Assembly (NCBI GenBank): GCA_003520965.1
Contig: DOTU01000020.1
Span: forward strand, 1-6,243
Direction: 5' to 3'
DNA from: Candidatus Zixiibacteriota bacterium
GTDB taxonomy: Bacteria > Zixibacteria > MSB-5A5 > UBA10806
DNA: 6,243 nucleotides
Made by a program: the position numbers and the translations under genes. The notes below the pieces were generated by a model. That model had not been told where the DNA came from. It worked only from the letters and a program-made list of their open reading frames with translations, and did not search any database. Positions 1 to 5,363 of this stretch are shown piece by piece; position 1 is the first letter of the stretch, and every line of letters starts with the position of its first letter.

Positions 1-1023
1 AGAGATATCGAAATTGAATAGCTTACCGGCGTTCCAAACCCCTACGCATGGACAACCCCACTCGTCGCGCCAGCCGTTTTCGACCACGATATTATTGGAA
101 AAGCGACCGGTACACTCGTCACCCCAGACCGCCATCCCGCAGTTGCCGTTATGATAGACAACATTGTTGGCGGCATCCATATATGATGTCCCTGTAGCGA
201 TAATCCCCCAGCCGAGATTATCGAATACCGCGTTATTGGAAACAACCGCCCGCGTATCGCCGAACGAACCTATCCCTTTCCAGTAATTGGAAATCCTGTT
301 GCGAATAACCACAGCGGTTGCATCCCAGGTGATTCCAACACCGGCGCCTCGTCCGCCGTTAATGATATTATCCGCTATAAGGGCAGTAGCCCCACGGTAA
401 AGCGCGATCCCATCCCAGCTATTATTGATAATGTGGTTATCCTCGATAACTAACTCAGCCCCCTCGCGTCCGATTATGCCGCCGATACCTACCACTATCG
501 AATCGGGCCGTTTGGTATTATCGCTGATAGTGCAGTTTCTGACAGTTACTTTACTTTGACGAACCACGATACCACCGTCGGTAGCCGCTCCGTCGAAATC
601 GCGCACACCGCCGGTAACACGCAAACCGCTGATCTGGGAATTGTAGCTGTTTATAAAGAAGATACCATATCCGGCATTGGTCACAAGAATGGTGGTATCA
701 ACTCCAGCGCCGATTATAACCAATCCCTTATTTTGGATTAAATACCCGTGAGTGGCCTTTACCCTGGTCTTTTGTTTCTCGCAGTTTCCGCAGAGAGAAT
801 CGATAAATGCAACCTGGGCGGCCTGATAGGTACCGGGCACAATCAGTACGGTATCGAGATTAGCCCCGGCGTTGAACGCGCTTTGCGGATTGCGGAACGG
901 GTCATCTTTTGTCCCGGTTCCAATCTTGCCATCAGCTATATTGTTGACATAGAGGACATTCCCAAATGCCGCGCCAAAGAGCGCCAAAGCGATAATTATT
1001 GACATCCAAATATTTTTCATCAT
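1..1023 (-). CDS. Secreted right-handed parallel beta-helix protein, N-terminal part (C-terminus beyond window)
   Basis: An uninterrupted reading frame of 341 codons runs off the left edge, so the C-terminus is missing. Residues 1-22 are a typical Sec signal peptide (MMKN, then a hydrophobic IIIALALFGAAFG core). After it comes the N-terminal pattern common in NosD/pectate-lyase-like surface proteins: VLYVNN, GTGTKDDPF, then VLIVPGTY at about residues 58-65. From about residue 120 the protein is made of short beta-helix coils with Asn-ladder turns, such as VRNCTISDN, IEDNHIINN, VSNNAVFDN and FSNNIVVENG, with G-I/V-G turns between them. This fold usually binds or cleaves polysaccharide, but no catalytic residues can be assigned, so the substrate is unknown. 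Cysteines occur as CGNC (about 78-81) and CPC near the window edge and could form disulfides after export. Two ATGs are adjacent (1023 and 1020); I chose the first because the promoter geometry fits it. No Shine-Dalgarno sequence is visible. A C-terminal sorting domain is likely but not seen. Confidence 0.85.
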   Translation of the reverse strand, partial: MMKNIWMSIIIALALFGAAFGNVLYVNNIADGKIGTGTKDDPFRNPQSAFNAGANLDTVLIVPGTYQAAQVAFIDSLCGNCEKQKTRVKATHGYLIQNKGLVIIGAGVDTTILVTNAGYGIFFINSYNSQISGLRVTGGVRDFDGAATDGGIVVRQSKVTVRNCTISDNTKRPDSIVVGIGGIIGREGAELVIEDNHIINNSWDGIALYRGATALIADNIINGGRGAGVGITWDATAVVIRNRISNYWKGIGSFGDTRAVVSNNAVFDNLGWGIIATGTSYMDAANNVVYHNGNCGMAVWGDECTGRFSNNIVVENGWRDEWGCPCVGVWNAGKLFNFDIS

Positions 1024-1029
1024 GGGGGA

Positions 1030-1058
1030 TTTGTAGAATATTCGCTCGATGCTGTCAA
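1030..1058 (-). promoter_or_regulatory. Putative promoter of the beta-helix gene, possibly leaderless
   Basis: On the minus strand a perfect TTGACA (1053-1058) is followed by a 17-bp spacer and TACAAA (1030-1035, 4 of 6 matches to TATAAT). The -10 hexamer ends 6 nt before the ATG at 1023, so the expected start of transcription falls on or next to the A of the start codon. The intervening bases are TCCCCC, with no Shine-Dalgarno sequence, which agrees with a leaderless message. This is inferred from sequence pattern only. Confidence 0.4.
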
Positions 1059-1073
1059 GCGATAAATGGGGCC

Positions 1074-1100
1074 GTAGGTCAGGTAGTTTTACGACCTGAC
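1074..1100 (+). repeat. REP-like element 1: GTAG head plus palindrome
   Basis: GTAG (1074-1077) is followed directly by GTCAGGT, a 9-nt loop, and the perfect inverted copy ACCTGAC (1078-1100). A GTAG head on a short palindrome is the hallmark of REP elements mobilised by REP-associated tyrosine (Y1/HUH) transposases in other bacteria. No such transposase gene lies in this window. It could instead be a fortuitous stem-loop; the presence of two similar elements nearby argues against that. Confidence 0.5.
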
Positions 1101-1159
1101 TCTTTAAATGTAATTATATTTGACATCGCCATTATTAAATAATATTTACGCCATTAAAA

Positions 1160-1183
1160 GTAGGGGCACGATTTATCGTGCCC
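1160..1183 (+). repeat. REP-like element 2: GTAG head plus palindrome
   Basis: GTAG (1160-1163) is followed by a perfect 8-bp inverted repeat, GGGCACGA - TTTA - TCGTGCCC (1164-1183). It is the strongest stem of the three elements, with five G-C pairs and a 4-nt loop. It has the same orientation as the other two but an unrelated arm sequence, so it would be a different REP family or a diverged member. It may also serve as a transcription terminator (listed separately). Confidence 0.55.
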
Positions 1184-1189
1184 GTTTTT
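1164..1189. terminator. Possible bidirectional terminator at REP-like element 2
   Basis: The 8-bp GC-rich hairpin lies 63 bases past the stop codon of the LVIVD-repeat gene. On the plus strand it is followed by GTTTTT. On the minus strand, the direction of the flanking genes, it is followed by CTACTTTT, a weaker and delayed T-run. It could therefore end minus-strand transcription from the LVIVD gene before the beta-helix gene, although the T-run is better on the plus strand. Confidence 0.35.
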
Positions 1190-1207
1190 CTTTCACAACG
1201 GAATTCG

Positions 1208-1234
1208 GTAGCCGAGGTCTCGAAGATACCTCGG
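1208..1234 (+). repeat. REP-like element 3: GTAG head plus palindrome
   Basis: GTAG (1208-1211) is followed by CCGAGGT, a 9-nt loop, and ACCTCGG (1212-1234). The 7-9-7 stem, loop and stem geometry is the same as in element 1, but the arm sequence differs. It starts only 24 bp after element 2 and ends 11 bp beyond the stop codon of the LVIVD gene. No T-run follows on the minus strand, so it is a poor terminator by itself. Confidence 0.5.
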
Positions 1235-1245
1235 GATATAAATAT

Positions 1246-3441
1246 TTATTTCAACAGCACCATCTTTATGCTCTCTGATTTTTCCGCCGTCTCCAACTGC
1301 GCAAAGTAGATACCCGATGGCACATCCTTAGCATCCCAAACCACCTTATGCTCCCCGGCTTGTTCGATACCATTTATAAGCGTTGTTACCCTTTGGCCCA
1401 CGATATTGTATACAGCGATACTCACCGGCCCGGCTTGATCGAGCGAGTAGTTGATCGTCGTCTGGGCGTTGAACGGGTTGGGGTAGGCGCGAGAGAGGGA
1501 AAAGGAGGATGGGAAATTATTGTGGTCCGTAGTTCCAGTTTGATTAATTCCAAATATCATCAATGAATATTCGCCTGCTACATAGCAATAATCATCCTTG
1601 AGATATATGCTGTTAATCCTTCCAGGTATATTGTAGCTCGACTCTAAAGACGGTTCTTCAGGATTACTGAGATTGTAAACTCCTAAACCATATTCACCTA
1701 CTCCATTATATTCGTAACAATATGCTATATATAGGCGATTTCCTGAAATTTTGATATCCCATACCCAATCAGCTATGGGATAGTTGCCAATACTGTTTGG
1801 CGATGAGGGATCCGTAATATCTAATATTGTCAGATTGGGGCCCCCTCCTATATATGCATAACCGTCTTTAATTGCGAACGCCCTGCTTCTATCATCAATG
1901 TCGGTTTGAGAAAGTATAGTAGCGTTAATCTTATTTTCAATATTCATGATAAAAAACCTGCCGAATCCATTCCCGCACCCGATAAGATATGCATAATCGC
2001 CCTGGACATAAACCTCATCCGCATAGAATACACAGCGCCGAACTCGTATGGGATTACTTGGATTTTCAATATTAATTATCTGAAGCCCCTGACCATGACT
2101 GGCTAAATACGCATAGTTTTCTGAAATACATAATCCTCGAATCCAGTCGGTTGAATGAAAACTCCCCAACATGCCTGGTGTACTAATATTATTGACATTG
2201 TATATTTGAAGACCACTGTCTCCAGCAGCATAAAGATACTCGCCGGATATCGCAACCTTGTTTGCACTCATGGTCAAGGTGACATCAGAATCCGGAACAG
2301 GGTTCGAATGATCCGCGATATTTACAGGTATTATATTCCCGAAAGCGTCAATTGCATAGATCAAGTCATTGCTGGCTGTAACAAAGCTTAAAGGGTAATT
2401 TGTTATATATTCTTTCTCCAAAACCGGAAAATAAAGATCGGATAAATCAACTATGCACAAACTGACATTGTCAGTGAAGAGCCTATTATCGACTAAATAA
2501 GCATAGCCCTGGTAAACATCAAATCTACTTGTTTTACCAAGCCCAAATGGAGAGAGGCCATAATGAATTGGATTTTGCGGATTTGATATATCATAAATTT
2601 TAAAGCTATACTCATCCGTAAAATAAGCTGTATTTCTCACAATTTTCAAATGATATCTGGCATCTCCCCCAATTTGATTCAGCATAACTGGATTTATGGG
2701 ATCAGCTATATCATAAATGCTAAAATCACCATAACCAAAGGGATCGCTGTCATGCCCTGATGTAAAAAATAACTTGTCTTCAGTTACTTGAATTGCAGTG
2801 ATGGGACCATTATAAGTAACGATACTATCAAGTAAAACCGGGTTTGAAATATCGGCTATATTAGCAATCAAAATTGCTCCGTATAAATTATATCCCCATG
2901 ATGTCCCTATAAATACAATGCTGTCATCTGCGGCTAAAGTCATTGCCCGGTATGTATACGGGAAAATATCCGGAAGTGCATAAGTTAAAATCAATTGGGG
3001 GTTCGCCCGATCGGATATATCGACGATCTGAAAGCCGGCTGAATCTACCGCTATAAATGCATAGTTCCCCGCTATAAAAACATCGTTAGCGCTACAAGGA
3101 GTTGTAAACCTCCCTATTATTTCGGGATGAGAAATATCTGAAATATTAATAATCTGAACCCCCGCAGCTCCATCTGCTATGAATACGTAGTCGCCGGAGA
3201 TTGCTAATCTTTTCCCCTCTCCCGGGCAATACACCTTGCTGCAAAATACAGGATTTGTCGGATCAGATATATTCAATATTTCCATACCATTTGAAAAGGC
3301 ACAATACGCGTAATTTCCGATAACCTTGATATCATTCGCAGTATTCCACAGCGTCGAACCTACATACTCCAACTGCTGCGCCTGTCCGATTAGAGGCACA
3401 AAAAGAAGTATTGCCAGAATTGAAAGAAACAGGGGTTTCAT
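1246..3441 (-). CDS. Exported LVIVD-repeat beta-propeller protein with C-terminal sorting domain
   Basis: The gene encodes 731 residues. Residues 1-21 form a signal peptide (MKPLF, hydrophobic core, then GQAQQ with probable cleavage after A21). About residues 25-635 are built of repeats of roughly 40-53 residues, each ending in a version of I-x-N/D-I-S-D-P-x-N-P and containing a G-x-Y-A-Y/F-I-A strand: the LVIVD repeat. I count 14 motif starts, near 55, 97, 139, 192, 242, 282, 330, 371, 413, 455, 497, 539, 588 and 628, the last degenerate. Residues 647-731 are a type IX-style / FlgD-like sorting domain (AYPNPFN, YNIVGQRV, DVPSGIYFAQL, ending MVLLK), which in FCB bacteria directs export across the outer membrane and surface attachment. 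The partner or ligand is unknown; LVIVD propellers are presumed binding scaffolds and no enzyme residues are apparent. The start is well supported by a strong Shine-Dalgarno sequence. Base composition differs between the AT-rich repeats and the GC-richer sorting domain. Confidence 0.92.
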   Translation of the reverse strand: MKPLFLSILAILLFVPLIGQAQQLEYVGSTLWNTANDIKVIGNYAYCAFSNGMEILNISDPTNPVFCSKVYCPGEGKRLAISGDYVFIADGAAGVQIINISDISHPEIIGRFTTPCSANDVFIAGNYAFIAVDSAGFQIVDISDRANPQLILTYALPDIFPYTYRAMTLAADDSIVFIGTSWGYNLYGAILIANIADISNPVLLDSIVTYNGPITAIQVTEDKLFFTSGHDSDPFGYGDFSIYDIADPINPVMLNQIGGDARYHLKIVRNTAYFTDEYSFKIYDISNPQNPIHYGLSPFGLGKTSRFDVYQGYAYLVDNRLFTDNVSLCIVDLSDLYFPVLEKEYITNYPLSFVTASNDLIYAIDAFGNIIPVNIADHSNPVPDSDVTLTMSANKVAISGEYLYAAGDSGLQIYNVNNISTPGMLGSFHSTDWIRGLCISENYAYLASHGQGLQIINIENPSNPIRVRRCVFYADEVYVQGDYAYLIGCGNGFGRFFIMNIENKINATILSQTDIDDRSRAFAIKDGYAYIGGGPNLTILDITDPSSPNSIGNYPIADWVWDIKISGNRLYIAYCYEYNGVGEYGLGVYNLSNPEEPSLESSYNIPGRINSIYLKDDYCYVAGEYSLMIFGINQTGTTDHNNFPSSFSLSRAYPNPFNAQTTINYSLDQAGPVSIAVYNIVGQRVTTLINGIEQAGEHKVVWDAKDVPSGIYFAQLETAEKSESIKMVLLK

Positions 3442-3445
3442 ACTA

Positions 3446-3453
3446 CCCTCCTT
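3446..3453 (-). promoter_or_regulatory. Shine-Dalgarno sequence of the LVIVD-repeat gene
   Basis: AAGGAGGG on the minus strand lies 4 nt before the ATG at 3441. It fixes the start codon and shows that this organism uses conventional Shine-Dalgarno initiation for at least some genes, unlike the genes at 1-1023 and 3686-5224. Confidence 0.85.
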
Positions 3454-3646
3454 ACATACGACAATAACAGGCCCCTCGGATAGATGTCTTTACAAAAAGT
3501 TGATGGGACCGATTAGATGAGCTCTCTATATTATTTATCGACAAAATAAGAGGATTATGTTACTTTTATTCCATTAATTTCCGGGGCGAAACATGAGAAC
3601 CCTAAAGCCGCTATGCTTCATCGTGTTACGAATTGAAACATTTGAG
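3454..3646. other. Intergenic spacer upstream of the LVIVD-repeat gene
   Basis: About 190 bp of mostly AT-rich DNA separates the heptamer repeat behind comM from the ribosome-binding site of the next gene. I see no open frame with a credible start, no convincing -35/-10 pair and no stem with a T-run. A promoter for the LVIVD gene is expected here, or the gene is read through from comM, but the sequence alone does not decide. Confidence 0.5.
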
Positions 3647-3681
3647 GCGCGACTCGCAACCCGAGACTCGTGACTCGCGAC
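3647..3681 (-). repeat. Five-unit 7-bp tandem repeat after comM
   Basis: Read on the minus strand, five consecutive heptamers fill 35 bp: GTCGCGA, GTCACGA, GTCTCGG, GTTGCGA, GTCGCGC. The consensus is GTCNCGA, with one or two differences per unit. The array begins 4 nt past the comM stop codon, in otherwise AT-rich spacer. Its role is unknown. It looks like a short minisatellite rather than a terminator, since the units are direct repeats and no T-run follows. Confidence 0.75.
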
Positions 3682-3685
3682 GCCC

Positions 3686-5224
3686 TTACTGCCAGTAGCT
3701 TCTATCCAGATTCCGATACCCGATCGCCTCGGAGATATGCGCTGAGGTGATATCCTTAGCCCCTTCGAGATCGGCAATCGTCCGCGAGACCTTGAGGATA
3801 CGATCATACGCTCTGGCCGATAGCCCCAACCGAGTAATCGCGGTCTTGAGCAGCGAGAGCGAATCGTTATCGACCTTGCAGATTGCGCGAATCAGCTTGG
3901 TTTCCATCTGCGCGTTGCAGTAGACTCTATCAAACTCCTTGAACCGCTCAAGCTGAATCTGTCGGGCGCAGTTGACCCGCTTGCGTATCGCCTCCGACGG
4001 CTCCCCGTAAGTATCCGACGACAACTCCTTGAACTTGACCGCCGGCACCTCGATATGGATATCGATTCTGTCCAGCAGCGGACCGGAAATTTTGGAGACA
4101 TATTTCTGGATAGTCCCCGGGCTGCAAGTACAGTTATGATTGGGATCACCAAAATAGCCGCACGGGCAAGGGTTAAGCGCCGCCGCCAACATAAAATTAG
4201 CCGGATAAGTCACCGAGCCCGACGCGCGCGTAATCGTCACCCAGCCATTCTCCAGCGGCTGTCTGAGCGATTCCAACGCCGATTTATTGAATTCAGGAAG
4301 CTCATCCAAAAAAAGCACACCGTTATGCGACAGGCTGACTTCGCCCGGAATTAGCTGCCCCGTGCCGCCGGTGAGCCCAATATCGGAAATCGTATGATGC
4401 GGCGCCCGAAACGGCCTGATCGCCACCAGCGCCTGATTCGCCTGCAAATGTCCGCCGACAGAATATATCTTGGTTGTTTCTAATGCCTCTCCGAGCGTCA
4501 AATCAGGGAGGATTGTCGGAAATCGTTTGGCCAGCATCGTCTTGCCTGAGCCGGGCGGCCCTAACATCACGATATTGTGCCCGCCCGCCGCCGCAATCTC
4601 CATTGCGCGCTTGGCATGTTCCTGCCCTTTAACATCAGCAAAATCGATATCGGTTTTGCGATGCTGCTCGAAAACCTCGCTAATATTGACCTTATGCGGT
4701 TCGATTCCGCTTCCCGTTTCGAGAAACTCCACTGCCTGCGCTAAGTTCGCAACCGGATAAACCTCGATACCGCTTGCCATCGCCGCCTCTGACGCGTTCT
4801 CCTGCGGCACCAGCATCGCCTTAACCTTCTTCTTGATCGCCCCCACCGCCATCGAGAGCACGCCCGGCACCGGACGAATTGCGCCATCAAGCGACAGCTC
4901 GCCTAAGATCACGACATCGCTGAAATCGTTTCGTGCCAGTTGCCCCGTAGCGCAGAGTACCGCGATCGCTATCGGCAGATCAAACGCTGTGCCGCTCTTG
5001 CGCACGTCCGCGGGCGCTAAGTTTACAACCACCCGCCTTATAGGGAATGAGAACCCGGAATTCTTTATCGCCGACGATACCCTGTCTTTCGATTCTTTGA
5101 CCGCCGCTTCCGGCAATCCAACCGTGGCAAATGACGGCATATTCGTGGTCATCACATCGACTTCAACCTGTACAATGTAAGAGTCGATTCCCAAAACCGC
5201 CGAGGAGATTACTTTAGCCAGCAT
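3686..5224 (-). CDS. comM: ComM/YifB family AAA+ ATPase (Mg-chelatase-like)
   Basis: This is a complete 512-residue protein of normal family length. The N-terminal Lon-like (ChlI) domain spans about 1-170 with the family signatures MLAKV, VGLPEAAVKESKDRV (35-49) and GELSLDGAIRPVPGVL (108-123). The AAA+ domain spans about 190-395: Walker A GPPGSGKT (222-229), FRAPHHTISDIGLTGG (272-287), Walker B VLFLDELPEF (303-312), and a four-cysteine cluster CPC...CTC (C353, C355, C365, C367) that probably binds zinc. SGPLLDRIDIH (380-390) carries the likely arginine finger R386. The C-terminal Mg-chelatase-C domain ends with LGLSARAYDRILKVSRTIADLEG (split across 466-488). In Vibrio cholerae ComM is a hexameric helicase that drives branch migration when transformed DNA is integrated; related proteins are widespread even in species not known to be competent. 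The start matches the usual family N-terminus but has no Shine-Dalgarno sequence. The gene is divergent from the MscS gene. Confidence 0.96.
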   Translation of the reverse strand: MLAKVISSAVLGIDSYIVQVEVDVMTTNMPSFATVGLPEAAVKESKDRVSSAIKNSGFSFPIRRVVVNLAPADVRKSGTAFDLPIAIAVLCATGQLARNDFSDVVILGELSLDGAIRPVPGVLSMAVGAIKKKVKAMLVPQENASEAAMASGIEVYPVANLAQAVEFLETGSGIEPHKVNISEVFEQHRKTDIDFADVKGQEHAKRAMEIAAAGGHNIVMLGPPGSGKTMLAKRFPTILPDLTLGEALETTKIYSVGGHLQANQALVAIRPFRAPHHTISDIGLTGGTGQLIPGEVSLSHNGVLFLDELPEFNKSALESLRQPLENGWVTITRASGSVTYPANFMLAAALNPCPCGYFGDPNHNCTCSPGTIQKYVSKISGPLLDRIDIHIEVPAVKFKELSSDTYGEPSEAIRKRVNCARQIQLERFKEFDRVYCNAQMETKLIRAICKVDNDSLSLLKTAITRLGLSARAYDRILKVSRTIADLEGAKDITSAHISEAIGYRNLDRSYWQ

Positions 5225-5230
5225 AAAATA

Positions 5231-5259
5231 AATATAAGGGATATCCAGTCCAAAATCAA
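5231..5259 (-). promoter_or_regulatory. Putative comM promoter, possibly leaderless
   Basis: On the minus strand TTGATT (5254-5259), a 17-bp spacer and TATATT (5231-5236, 5 of 6 matches to TATAAT) lie just before comM. The -10 hexamer ends exactly 6 nt before the ATG at 5224, so transcription would begin at or beside the start codon. The 20 nt before the ATG contain no purine-rich ribosome-binding site. The region is AT-rich, so a chance match is possible. Confidence 0.4.
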
Positions 5260-5304
5260 ATAGACAATCAGCTATTTCTTTATCAATTTTAATGTATAAA
5301 ACCC

Positions 5305-5333
5305 TTGAAATAATGCTCGGATTTTCTTATAGA
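5305..5333 (+). promoter_or_regulatory. Putative sigma-70-type promoter of the MscS gene
   Basis: TTGAAA (5305-5310), a 17-bp spacer and TATAGA (5328-5333) form a good housekeeping promoter. Transcription would start near 5340, giving a leader of about 24 nt that contains the Shine-Dalgarno sequence. It points away from the comM promoter; the two -35 elements are about 45 bp apart. Confidence 0.6.
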
Positions 5334-5349
5334 ATGGCTCAATAAATAT

Positions 5350-5355
5350 AAAGGA
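5350..5355 (+). promoter_or_regulatory. Shine-Dalgarno sequence of the MscS gene
   Basis: AAAGGA lies 8 nt before the ATG at 5364, a normal spacing, and supports that start codon. Confidence 0.7.
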
Positions 5356-5363
5356 TATTTTTT

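Noticed and set aside
556..1002. Plus-strand open frames of 61 and 84 codons
   Set aside because: They are antisense to the beta-helix gene, which has a signal peptide and clear repeat motifs. The plus-strand frames show no ribosome-binding site or family signature.
1120..1148. Plus-strand promoter-like pair TTGACA, N17, TATTTA in the spacer between the beta-helix and LVIVD genes
   Set aside because: The -35 is perfect but the -10 matches only three positions. Any transcript would meet the 1164-1183 hairpin and T-run within about 35 nt, and no plus-strand gene follows.
3647..3681. CRISPR array
   Set aside because: The units are 7 bp and contiguous, with no spacers and no cas genes nearby.
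3647..3685. comM terminator at the heptamer repeat
   Set aside because: Only a 5-bp stem (CGCGA/TCGCG) with a 22-nt loop can be drawn and no T-run follows; the direct-repeat reading explains the tract better.
3574..3807. Minus-strand 77-codon frame overlapping the end of comM
   Set aside because: It is in a different frame from comM and its repetitive SHESRVASRA-like stretch is just a translation of the 7-bp tandem repeat.
4055..5180. Several 96-115 codon plus-strand frames opposite comM
   Set aside because: They are shadows of a well conserved ComM reading frame; their products are low-complexity and match no family I recognise.
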